A stretch of DNA of 7,856 nt from NCBI GenBank assembly GCA_018667995.1, contig JABIQT010000963.1, positions 1 through 7,856 on the forward strand. Reading direction: 5' to 3'. The stretch comes from Candidatus Latescibacterota bacterium. GTDB taxonomy: Bacteria > JAAXHH01 > JABIQT01. Position 1 is the stretch's first letter. Each line of letters opens with the position of its first letter. Below the pieces are notes generated by a model, which saw only the letters and a program-made list of their open reading frames with translations, was not told where the DNA came from and did not search any database. Both the position numbers and the translations under genes were made by a program. Below are positions 1 to 6,801 of this stretch, in pieces.

Positions 1-1123
1 CCTGTGTGCGTCCTGTCATCTTGGCTGCTGAGAGAATACTTGTTGCCAGCGGACGTTCGAGCAGTACCGCTTGCCCGTCTCTTGTGTCGAAATCACCGGC
101 TGGCCTGCGTCCGATCCGGCGCGAGTAGAATAACCCCATTGGTGTGTCGAATATCTGAGATCCTTCGATGAAGAACGGGCGCTTTTCAGGGAAGAAGGCC
201 TCGAATGTTGATAGGTTGAGGACGGCCTCGTCGGCTTCAACCTGCCCAAAATCAGGATTAGCCGTGCCGTCTAGCGTCAAATTGCTGGTGAGCCCGTATT
301 TTAGATTGGCGCCTATCCTTCGGCGGAAGTCATTCCCTTCTGGAGTTCGTGGACCGACAGGTGCGATCTGGCCCGACGACAGCAGATAAGGAATGGCCTG
401 CAGGCGCATGGGCGGAGATATCTTCTCAATACCTTCGATATGCCCAAAGCGTGATACCCAACCGTTTTCACCTCTGCGGACCATGGCCCAGTAATCGCGT
501 TCATTCTTTCTGAAGATGGTCCTTTGGACATTGAGTCCCCAGATATACTCGTCCTGCTCCGTAAATCGGATTGTATGGTACGGTATCTTAATCTCGGCAG
601 ACCAACCCTTGTCCGTAATCGTCACAGAAGAATCCCATACGCCGTCCCAGTCTGAATCGCGACGGGTATCGTTATACATGAGCCCATCACCTTCGATTCC
701 TGCCGCGTTGACCGTGAAATAAAACCCGGATCTGTGGTCGTGATAGGGATCGATGCTGACAGACACGTAATCTGCATCCCATGGTCGATCCCTCCTCGCC
801 AGTCGCTTTACAATCTTCTGTGGTTCGGAATCAAACATCATTATGCCGAAATAGATGGCCTCATCGTCATAAACAAGCCGTACCTCAGTTTTCTCGGTGG
901 GTGGGTCATCCTGCAGCGGCTCGCGCTGTGTGAAATCGCTAATGGGGGAGGCGTAGGCCCAGGATGATTCATCCAGTCGTCCGTCAATCGATATGTCATC
1001 CTGGGATCGTACGGCGTGGATGGTTTTGTCTGGGGCAGTGACTTCTTGATTGGCTTGGGATGATCGTGGAATGAAAACGCAGAGAACCATAAGAACGGAC
1101 GCAATCGCTCCGGCAAATCTCAT
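1..1123 (-). CDS. CBM9-like/DUF5916 outer-membrane protein, 3'-truncated by window edge
   Basis: The frame is open from an ATG at 1123 to the left edge, giving 374 codons with no stop. Residues 1-24 form a Sec signal peptide: R3, a hydrophobic core around residues 4-17, and a likely cut after SSQA. Residues about 33-235 are a carbohydrate-binding family 9-like (DOMON-type) beta domain, including an Asp-rich loop at 150-165 (YND...DWDGVWDS). From about 237 the DUF5916 region begins (PPMRLQAIPYLLSSGQ, KYGLTSNLTLD, FFPEKRPFF, LFYSRRIGR), which in this family leads into an outer-membrane beta-barrel. Its closest relative in the window is the complete gene at 3769-1340, about 70% identical by eye and collinear; by that comparison roughly 430 C-terminal residues lie outside. 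The family's substrate is not established; the domain suggests glycan or polymer binding at the cell surface. A terminator separates it from the upstream paralog, so it probably has its own promoter. The Shine-Dalgarno match is weak (AGG 10-12 bases before the ATG). Confidence 0.9.
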   Translation of the reverse strand, partial: MRFAGAIASVLMVLCVFIPRSSQANQEVTAPDKTIHAVRSQDDISIDGRLDESSWAYASPISDFTQREPLQDDPPTEKTEVRLVYDDEAIYFGIMMFDSEPQKIVKRLARRDRPWDADYVSVSIDPYHDHRSGFYFTVNAAGIEGDGLMYNDTRRDSDWDGVWDSSVTITDKGWSAEIKIPYHTIRFTEQDEYIWGLNVQRTIFRKNERDYWAMVRRGENGWVSRFGHIEGIEKISPPMRLQAIPYLLSSGQIAPVGPRTPEGNDFRRRIGANLKYGLTSNLTLDGTANPDFGQVEADEAVLNLSTFEAFFPEKRPFFIEGSQIFDTPMGLFYSRRIGRRPAGDFDTRDGQAVLLERPLATSILSAAKMTGRTQ

Positions 1124-1213
1124 TTTCTAAGACCTATTCCATTTCTTAGGGAGAAAGGTGGTACGTATGGGAACGGCAAACATAAATTCGGATTAACATG
1201 AATCTATTCCACT

Positions 1214-1243
1214 AACATACAGAGGTTTTGAAATAACATTCAA
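1214..1243 (-). promoter_or_regulatory. Candidate sigma70-like promoter for the partial DUF5916 gene
   Basis: Reading the minus strand, TTGAAT (1243-1238) is followed after 18 bases by TATGTT (1219-1214). Each box matches 4 of 6 consensus bases. It lies between the intrinsic terminator of the upstream gene and the ATG at 1123, where a promoter is required if that terminator works. The implied leader is about 85 bases. The matches are modest and the lineage's consensus is unknown, so this is tentative. Confidence 0.28.
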
Positions 1244-1283
1244 TAAGAAGAGCGGCAAGCCGCAACTTTTTTCGGACTGCAAG

Positions 1284-1314
1284 AAAAAAGCGGGGAGATT
1301 GACTCTCCCCGCTT
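1284..1314 (-). terminator. Strong intrinsic terminator after the complete DUF5916 gene
   Basis: On the minus strand an 11-bp perfect stem, AAGCGGGGAGA paired with TCTCCCCGCTT, closes a 5-base loop (positions 1303-1299) and runs into TTTTTT (1289-1284). The two outermost A-T pairs share bases with the T run. The structure starts 26 bases after the TAG stop at 1340. A GC-rich stem followed directly by a U tract is the classic Rho-independent form. On the plus strand there is no matching U tract, so it acts for the minus-strand genes only. It should separate the two DUF5916 paralogs into different transcripts. Confidence 0.9.
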
Positions 1315-1339
1315 GAGATTACCAGACACCGCCAGCAGT

Positions 1340-3769
1340 CTAAATGTTCCACCAGTAGTTGAATTTCATGAGCAGGATGTTCTCGGAACTTGCATCGAAG
1401 ATGCCCCCAAGATTTCGCAAAAAGGCTGCGTCTCCCGGTGTACCTGAGCCACTCCTGGCCTGCGTCCACACAAGGAAGAGCGTGCTGCCGGGCCGATACT
1501 CCCACCTGAGAACCGCGTTCACATTCATGGATCTATTATTGAAGTCGGGGTTGCCCGTATAGATCCCCGAGGCCAGGGGGCCGAATGTTGTTGGTGTCTG
1601 CAACGATTTGAAGTTGCGATACTTACCGGCAGCGAAGAACAATTGGTTGTAAAACTGCAGACTTAAGTCTTTGGTGAATGTGATATTGGCGCGTGTTACG
1701 ACACTGAAGTTGTCCGTGTCCTGCTCCCCGAAGACCGAGATTTGGGATCCCACTGCGGAAGGATTGTCGACATTTTCAACCCACCGACTGACGCCTCTTC
1801 TCTGATTGAATCTCGGCCCGAATTGGATTTGGAGATTGCGTAGCACCTGCATTCGACTGAAAATGCTAAAGGACCTGAATGTACCATCTCTCTGTTTTCC
1901 GAACTCAAAGTTTACTCCACCTGCCAGTTTTTGGCGGAAGTCAGATTCGATCCAGAACCAGGTGAAATGTTCGTTGGGAATCTGCACGAGTCCGTTGTCA
2001 CGCGTTTCAAGATCGTCCTGGACCGATGCCGTCCTTCCGTGTCCACCACCGAACCACCACCAATTGGTGAACTGAATATTGGTATTCATGTTAATATGTT
2101 CGTTCAGCGTGGTACCTTTGAAGTTCCACGAACCTCTACTGTTGAAATTGATAAACCGCCTTCGTGTAAATCTCCATGGGTTATTTCCTCGAATATTGAA
2201 CCAGGCTTGACCGGTATGTATGTCAGACCGCCTCAGGAATCCCAGATCGTTTATATTGAAATCCGGGCTTAGCCCTTCATAGTTCAGTCCGAAGCCAAAG
2301 TGATCGCCGCCACCCTTGGAAAAGCTGAGTTCTGTTCCCACACCAGTCTCTCGTGAAGTCCGACCTTGCCCCGTCCGGCTGACGGCCACCTGACCTCGAA
2401 AGTTGTACATGTTGTCTCTGAAATTCAATCGCCAGTCCACACCGCCGGTAGTGGCAGGGCTCTCTCCCTGTCTCGCGGCGTTGGTCGCCATAAGCCCAAT
2501 GAAGGAGTTCTTCAGAATGTCCTGTTTCAATCGCAATACGTTGTACGTGGCCTGCGGCTCAATAATGTCTGAATACCTGGTACCTAGTGAGTCTGCGACG
2601 ATGGCGCGTTCCTGAGCTGTCAATGCAGAGATCGCGCCGATGGTCAACCCACTCGTCGTACGGCCGGACATCTTACCGGCCGTCTGGATGCTGGTCGCCC
2701 TGGGTTTATCCAATAGCAGGCCACCGCGTAGATCTTCTTCTCCGGATGGAGCTCTACCGATGCGCCGTGAATAAAACAGGCCCATGGGGGTGTCGAATAT
2801 TTGAGATCCCTCAATAAAGAACGGACGTTTTTCCGGAAAAAATGCCTCGAAGGTGGAGAGATTCAGCACTGCTTCGTCCGCCTCCACCTGACCAAAGTCC
2901 GGGTTCAGGGTGGCATCAAGTGTCATATTGCTTGTCAGGCCGTATTTGAAGTCGCCACCAATTCTTTGGACCACGGCGTTGCCTTTGGGCGTGCTCGGGG
3001 CGACAGGAGCCAATTGCCCGGACGAGAGGATATACGGAACTGCCTGCAGGCGCATTGGGGGATTGATCTTCTCTATGCCCTCTATATGACCGAATCGTGA
3101 CACCCATCCATTCTCTCCTCGCCATACAGGAGCCCACATGCTGCGTTCTTTGAGACGGAATATGTCCCGTGTGAAGTTTACACCCCATACGTGGATGTCT
3201 TTCTCAGCAAATCGAATGGTATGATAGGGGATCTTGATCTCAGCCACCCAGCCGAAGTCCGTGACTTTTACTTGGGAGTCCCAAACCCCGTCCCAGTCAC
3301 CATCTTCTCTGCCGTCGTTGTAGATCAATCCATCGCCCTCTACGCCAGCGGCATTAACCAAAAAGTAAAATCCAGTCCTATGGTCGAGATACGGGTCGAG
3401 GCCAACGTAGACCCTGTCACCTTCCCAAGCTCGATCACGCCTTGCCAGACGTTTCTCAATTTTCTCAGGTTCAGAGTCGAAGAGGGTGAAACCAAAGTAG
3501 ATAGCCGTGTCATCGTAGACGATCTGTACCAGTGTCGATTCGGAAGGAGCGACATCCTGTTCCGGCTCGCTCTGTCGGAAGTCGCCCACCGGACTGGCGT
3601 ACGCCCAAGCCGCATCGTCCAGTACTCCATCTACTGAGATTACTTCTTGAGCACGTACGGCATGGATCACTTTGTCAGAATTGGCGTGGGATTCCTGTGC
3701 GCCTGTCGGCTTAGAAATGCAAATGACTCCCAACACCGTAAGAAGCATCATTCTCGAAGCGCATTTCAT
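1340..3769 (-). CDS. CBM9-like/DUF5916 outer-membrane beta-barrel protein (complete)
   Basis: This gene encodes 809 residues from the ATG at 3769, ending in TAG. Residues 1-24 are a Sec signal peptide (MMLLTVLGVICI core, cut after PTGA). Residues about 34-230 are a CBM9-like beta domain with an Asp-rich loop at 150-165 (YNDGREDGDWDGVWDS). Residues about 237-809 are the DUF5916 barrel: FKYGLTSNMTLD, then a block at 289-339 containing FFPEKRPFF and LFYSRRIGR, many alternating beta-strands with aromatic girdles, a late WEYRPGSTLFLVWTQ motif, and an aromatic end, NYWWNI. Length is normal for the family. In-frame ATGs lie upstream at 3835 and 3787, but 3769 is preferred: it has AGAGAG six bases upstream, it starts directly at the signal peptide, and it makes residue numbering match the downstream paralog exactly (the conserved block starts at residue 289 in both). 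It lies 110 bases after the aminotransferase; I see no convincing promoter in that gap, so co-transcription is possible. Surface glycan or polymer binding is inferred from the domain; the true substrate is unknown. Confidence 0.93.
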   Translation of the reverse strand: MKCASRMMLLTVLGVICISKPTGAQESHANSDKVIHAVRAQEVISVDGVLDDAAWAYASPVGDFRQSEPEQDVAPSESTLVQIVYDDTAIYFGFTLFDSEPEKIEKRLARRDRAWEGDRVYVGLDPYLDHRTGFYFLVNAAGVEGDGLIYNDGREDGDWDGVWDSQVKVTDFGWVAEIKIPYHTIRFAEKDIHVWGVNFTRDIFRLKERSMWAPVWRGENGWVSRFGHIEGIEKINPPMRLQAVPYILSSGQLAPVAPSTPKGNAVVQRIGGDFKYGLTSNMTLDATLNPDFGQVEADEAVLNLSTFEAFFPEKRPFFIEGSQIFDTPMGLFYSRRIGRAPSGEEDLRGGLLLDKPRATSIQTAGKMSGRTTSGLTIGAISALTAQERAIVADSLGTRYSDIIEPQATYNVLRLKQDILKNSFIGLMATNAARQGESPATTGGVDWRLNFRDNMYNFRGQVAVSRTGQGRTSRETGVGTELSFSKGGGDHFGFGLNYEGLSPDFNINDLGFLRRSDIHTGQAWFNIRGNNPWRFTRRRFINFNSRGSWNFKGTTLNEHINMNTNIQFTNWWWFGGGHGRTASVQDDLETRDNGLVQIPNEHFTWFWIESDFRQKLAGGVNFEFGKQRDGTFRSFSIFSRMQVLRNLQIQFGPRFNQRRGVSRWVENVDNPSAVGSQISVFGEQDTDNFSVVTRANITFTKDLSLQFYNQLFFAAGKYRNFKSLQTPTTFGPLASGIYTGNPDFNNRSMNVNAVLRWEYRPGSTLFLVWTQARSGSGTPGDAAFLRNLGGIFDASSENILLMKFNYWWNI

Positions 3770-3775
3770 CGAAAT

Positions 3776-3781
3776 CTCTCT
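3776..3781 (-). promoter_or_regulatory. Ribosome binding site deciding the DUF5916 start
   Basis: AGAGAG sits six bases before the ATG at 3769. The upstream in-frame ATG at 3787 is preceded only by AATAAG and would add MKREIS before the signal peptide. The site supports 3769 as the start, though it is an imperfect Shine-Dalgarno match. Confidence 0.5.
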
Positions 3782-3879
3782 TTTCATCTTATTGATGTTT
3801 GTTCTGACTTGATCTGCTAAGCCACTATCGGGCATTACTACTCTGATCGGGATGCATGCCAGGGTGAGAGATTCGTAAA

Positions 3880-5103
3880 CTATGTGATAATCCTTCGGAG
3901 TGCGTTGACGAAGGCATCGTTATCACTATCTGTGCCTACGGAAACTCTTATGTGGCCGTTCAGTTTCCAAAGGCGTTCGGCGTTTCGGACAAAGACACCT
4001 GAACGTGCCAATTCCCTGGTTATTCTATCGCTATCACCTACATCTACAATCAGGAAATTCGACTCTGTTTGGACATAGGTTAGCCCCATTTCATCCAGTC
4101 GACTGTAGAGGAAATCTCTTCCGCGCCACGTGGTCTGCTTCGAATTGGCCACATGCGGTGCATCATCGACTGCGGCGCCTGCTGCATGGATTGCGATAGG
4201 TGATGGAAAGCTCGTGTGCATCCAGAAATGTTTGAAGGTGTCGGGCATGCCTAATGCATATCCCATACGGAGTCCGGGCAATCCATATACCTTCGAGAAG
4301 GTACGGGTTACCAGTACGTTAGGGCGCGAAATAGCCAGATGTGCCATGCTCCTGAATCCGGGGGCCTGCACATACTCTACGTAGGCTTCATCCACGAGCA
4401 CCACAACCTCCTCGGGTATGCTCAAAATAAATCGCTCCAGGCTGGCCGGAGTCACGATGGTTCCAGTCGGGTTATTGGGGTTTGTAACGACCACGAGTCG
4501 GGTTCTGCTGTGGACAGCCGATCGCATGCCATCTAAATCGTGTCTCATGTCTCGCGTGAGCGGTACCCTCACCGTTTTCACATTGATACCTAGTTCGCTG
4601 TCCATAAAATCCGCATGCTCGGATACGTCCCCGTAGGCAGGTTCGGCTTCTACGACCTCACCGCCCTGGCGAAGGAGCGTGAATGCGGCAGCGCGTAACA
4701 GGTTCCCAGACCCATCACTCAGAAATACGCGATTTTTTCTCCACATCTCATTCAGATCGGAACGCCTGCTGAGATCGAGATCGCTGAAATCTATTCCCGC
4801 CATCTGATTTAACTTCATCAGAAGTGCCGTGGTGTTAATGCCATAGAGGTTCATCTCATGTAAATGAGACCGTATGGCCTCCAACGCCTTTGGAGATGGT
4901 CCTGCAGGGTTTTCGTTGAAGTTCAGCCGGACTATTCCAGATGGCACGCCTGTCTGAGCGGGGATGGTATCAGGTGATAGTGTCTGGGCCATAGCGCCGC
5001 CGGCTTTGCTCAGAGCCGATAGGCCCAGAGCGCCCGCAGCAGACTGTCTCAGAAATCGTCGTCTCGATGGAGAGGATCTCTTCTCTTCAGGCCTTGTTTT
5101 CAT
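3880..5103 (-). CDS. Tat-exported HisC-like PLP aminotransferase (class I/II fold)
   Basis: This gene encodes 407 residues ending in TAG. The N-terminus is a twin-arginine signal: S13-R-R-R-F-L-R19, then a weakly hydrophobic Ala/Gly/Leu stretch and a likely cut after AMA39. The rest is a fold-type I aminotransferase close to histidinol-phosphate aminotransferase: NFNENP at 61-66, NPNNPTG at 208-214 (N211 contacting PLP), VDEAY at 237-241 (D238 to the pyridine nitrogen, Y241 to O3'), RTFSK ending at the Schiff-base lysine K271, R279 for the phosphate, and R386 for the substrate carboxylate. All key residues are present, so it should be active. It is longer than cytoplasmic HisC (about 356 residues) because of the signal and a short insertion near 104-127. 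The usual G(S/A)DE motif reads GSGN at 131-134. No other his gene is nearby, and export argues against a role in histidine synthesis; the substrate is unknown, probably a periplasmic amino acid or amine. The ATG at 5103 has only a weak ribosome site but starts exactly at the Tat signal. Confidence 0.93.
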   Translation of the reverse strand: MKTRPEEKRSSPSRRRFLRQSAAGALGLSALSKAGGAMAQTLSPDTIPAQTGVPSGIVRLNFNENPAGPSPKALEAIRSHLHEMNLYGINTTALLMKLNQMAGIDFSDLDLSRRSDLNEMWRKNRVFLSDGSGNLLRAAAFTLLRQGGEVVEAEPAYGDVSEHADFMDSELGINVKTVRVPLTRDMRHDLDGMRSAVHSRTRLVVVTNPNNPTGTIVTPASLERFILSIPEEVVVLVDEAYVEYVQAPGFRSMAHLAISRPNVLVTRTFSKVYGLPGLRMGYALGMPDTFKHFWMHTSFPSPIAIHAAGAAVDDAPHVANSKQTTWRGRDFLYSRLDEMGLTYVQTESNFLIVDVGDSDRITRELARSGVFVRNAERLWKLNGHIRVSVGTDSDNDAFVNALRRIIT

Positions 5104-5143
5104 GCAGAGCTACTCGCTTTATAGCAGGATGGTAGGCTATGTG

Positions 5144-5172
5144 TGAAGGGTGTACTTATATTAGACCCTTCA
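5144..5172 (-). promoter_or_regulatory. Inverted repeat flanking a possible -10 box upstream of the aminotransferase
   Basis: A perfect 8-bp inverted repeat, TGAAGGGT and ACCCTTCA, is separated by 13 bases. On the minus strand the spacer contains CTAATATAAG, whose TATAAG (5160-5155) matches 5 of 6 bases of a sigma70 -10 box; the -35 candidate TTGTGC, 17 bases upstream (5183-5178), is poor. The implied start is about 45 bases before the ATG at 5103. No T run follows, so this is not an intrinsic terminator for the upstream HEAT gene. The layout fits an operator for a dimeric regulator bound across the promoter, or a hairpin at the start of the transcript. Both are inference. Confidence 0.4.
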
Positions 5173-5300
5173 AACATGCACAAAGTTGGCAGGGCTATGT
5201 AATTTGATCAAGAAACTTCCATTCCTGTACCTTTAATGGTATCAGTGTGTTTGGGGGAAATAGTGAATAGGCTTGTATAGGCTCTGTCCACCGAGGACGT

Positions 5301-6611
5301 TTAACGAAAGATTGACTCAAAGTATTCCACTGCAAGGGGATCGGTACTCTTCCCGAGCCAGTAGGTCGCACGTTTGCGAAGTTTCTCGGAATTCGTGCTC
5401 TGGGCTATGGCGATTAACTTCCGCGTGGCGACGGGACTGTAGCTCTCTCCCAATATCTTGATGACATCATTTCTGACCTCTTCGGAGCGCTCCCTATCGT
5501 ATAGATCCATTATCTGGCCTATGGTATCATCATTACTTCGCTTTGAGAATCCCCTTATGGCTCTGAGACGTATTTGAGGATTCTGAGCCGAGGAGGCTAT
5601 TTCGTAGAGCTTCGTGCGTGCAGAGGGTGCTTCTGAATTTGCGAAAAGATTGATAAAACGGGACTGTAGGTCACGATCCTCTATGCCATCAAAAAGTCCC
5701 ACCAGATCTCTAATGACCGTTCTATCGGCGGAGTTTCCCAGCCGGCCTACGGCCTGTCTACGCAGTTCTGGCTGCGCCTCCTCGTCCCGGGCCACGCTCA
5801 TAAGGAACCTGATCGCGCCCTCATCGAAACCTTTGCCACTGATGGCTGAGAGAACGCGTTTCTTGAGCTCTACCGAGGAGACGGCAGGATATAGGTTAAG
5901 CAGTAGCCGGTGGGATTCTGATGTCTTCCTGTTTCCCATCGCCGCAATTGCTCGTTTTCGTATATCCATTGGTTCGTCCGCGTTCATGGCGATTTCTTCA
6001 AAGAAACGGAGTGGCGCCTCCAAATGCCCGAGCCAGGAAAGGGCTGCCGATCTGGTACGAATGCTCGATCCCGCGCCCGCGATGCTCCGCAGCACCTGAA
6101 CCACATCTGGCTCATCATGCAACGCCAGCGCCCTTATGACACGTTCCCTCATCGCATTGGAGATGTTTGACCTGGCTAACGAACCCAGGTAAGCGACGCT
6201 TTCTTGAGGATCGGTCGCTCCGAGCCAGTAGACTGGATAACCGCTGAATTGATGTTTGCGGTCCATATTGAAGACTTCGATACGCACGATTCGTCTTTCA
6301 CCAGCCTCCCAGAGTACGAAATTTCCCAGATTGCGCGTCTCGAATCCGCCTCCCATCATTACACCGAATGAACTCGTCGAGCCATCTGTATTTATCCACT
6401 GCATATCGACTGCCACGCCGGGCCGTACATCAAATGAATAAGCGGTCCAATAGCGTTTGTCGGACGACTCTCCCTGGCGCATCGCATCATTCATACGGGT
6501 CTCAAGGTTCGTCCCCCCTACATTGATGAAACCTTCGGTTTGAGCTGATACTGTTATGGCCGCAGTTAATAATGCTATCACGTAGAGCGATACAAAGGCT
6601 GCTTGTCGCAT
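5301..6611 (-). CDS. Secreted HEAT-repeat protein with N-terminal beta-rich domain
   Basis: This gene encodes 436 residues from the ATG at 6611 to TAA. Residues 1-23 are a Sec signal peptide (hydrophobic core at 4-20, cut after VSA23), so the protein is periplasmic or exported. Residues about 50-130 are rich in beta and aromatic residues (YWTAYSFDVRPG, SFGVMMGGGF, FVLWEAGERRIVRIEV) and may be a small beta-sandwich; I do not recognise this part. Residues about 148-436 hold nine helical HEAT units of 28-35 residues, with repeated (L/I)R(K/R)RA..(W)LG starts, for example 217-225, 283-292 and 411-420. HEAT arrays are protein-binding scaffolds; there is no catalytic motif. The last 135 residues align without gaps to the C-terminus of the HEAT gene just upstream, so the two are paralogs. 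A TTG at 6626 is in frame, but the ribosome binding site GGGAGAG falls inside that extension and favours 6611. The gap to the aminotransferase is 197 bases, and no terminator with a U tract follows. Confidence 0.9.
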   Translation of the reverse strand: MRQAAFVSLYVIALLTAAITVSAQTEGFINVGGTNLETRMNDAMRQGESSDKRYWTAYSFDVRPGVAVDMQWINTDGSTSSFGVMMGGGFETRNLGNFVLWEAGERRIVRIEVFNMDRKHQFSGYPVYWLGATDPQESVAYLGSLARSNISNAMRERVIRALALHDEPDVVQVLRSIAGAGSSIRTRSAALSWLGHLEAPLRFFEEIAMNADEPMDIRKRAIAAMGNRKTSESHRLLLNLYPAVSSVELKKRVLSAISGKGFDEGAIRFLMSVARDEEAQPELRRQAVGRLGNSADRTVIRDLVGLFDGIEDRDLQSRFINLFANSEAPSARTKLYEIASSAQNPQIRLRAIRGFSKRSNDDTIGQIMDLYDRERSEEVRNDVIKILGESYSPVATRKLIAIAQSTNSEKLRKRATYWLGKSTDPLAVEYFESIFR

Positions 6612-6615
6612 CTTT

Positions 6616-6622
6616 CTCTCCC
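6616..6622 (-). promoter_or_regulatory. Ribosome binding site of the secreted HEAT gene
   Basis: GGGAGAG lies 4 bases before the ATG at 6611, or 6 bases if GGGAG is the core. This is the best Shine-Dalgarno match in the window. It overlaps the alternative extension from the TTG at 6626 and so rules against that start. Confidence 0.75.
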
Positions 6623-6639
6623 GCAATTGTCGAACGATT

Positions 6640-6667
6640 TTGATAGGTTAATGGATCTGTCTGTCAG
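6640..6667 (-). promoter_or_regulatory. Candidate sigma70-like promoter of the secreted HEAT gene
   Basis: On the minus strand CTGACA (6667-6662, 5 of 6 matches to TTGACA) is followed after 16 bases by TATCAA (6645-6640, 4 of 6 matches to TATAAT). The predicted start near 6633 leaves a leader of about 22 bases holding the ribosome binding site, a sensible spacing. It would let this gene be transcribed independently of the HEAT gene upstream. The -10 box is imperfect. Confidence 0.38.
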
Positions 6668-6784
6668 GCCGGAGCCTTCGTTTGCCAGTGATCCCTATAG
6701 GAGCCGAATTGAAGCCGATCCAGCGCAATTCATGAACTCCAGGCAGGTTGTTGTCGTAAAAAGTTCAGAGACGTGTACGCACGC

Positions 6785-6801
6785 GCTATATAGCCCGCGG
6801 G
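6785..6801. repeat. Two adjoining perfect palindromes after the HEAT stop codon
   Basis: GCTATATAGC (6785-6794) and CCCGCGGG (6794-6801) are each perfectly self-complementary and share one base. They directly abut the TAA stop of the upstream HEAT gene (6804-6802). Neither has a loop or a following U tract, so this is not a standard intrinsic terminator. A protein-binding site or chance is possible. Confidence 0.45.

Noticed and set aside
107-259. Recent gene conversion between the DUF5916 copies, suggested by the 51 identical residues
   Set aside because: 36 of 51 codons differ silently, so the DNA has diverged normally; protein constraint explains the identity.
1252-1272. Plus-strand GCGG-CAAG-CCGC hairpin followed by T6, as a terminator
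   Set aside because: The stem is only 4 bp, and no plus-strand gene ends there.
1212-1505. Minus-strand open frame of 97 codons spanning the terminator
   Set aside because: It overlaps the true barrel frame and runs through the terminator stem, and its product resembles nothing.
1931-2272. Plus-strand open frame of 113 codons
   Set aside because: It is antisense to the DUF5916 barrel, with no independent sign of coding.
3191-3637. Plus-strand open frame of 148 codons
   Set aside because: It lies entirely antisense within the CBM9-like coding region, which has strong family motifs; its product shows no recognisable domain.
3770-3835. Longer start for the complete DUF5916 gene (ATG at 3835 or 3787)
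   Set aside because: The extension would put a charged, non-hydrophobic stretch before the signal peptide and break the exact collinearity with the paralog; the ribosome site fits 3769.
5614-6099. Plus-strand open frame of 161 codons
   Set aside because: It is antisense to the HEAT array. Its Ser/Arg-rich product is what reversed HEAT codons would give; no ribosome site was seen.
6752-6784. Small hairpin plus T5 after the upstream HEAT gene, as an intrinsic terminator
   Set aside because: On the minus strand CGTG-CGTA-CACG is a 4-bp stem and the T run comes about 9 bases later, too far and too weak.
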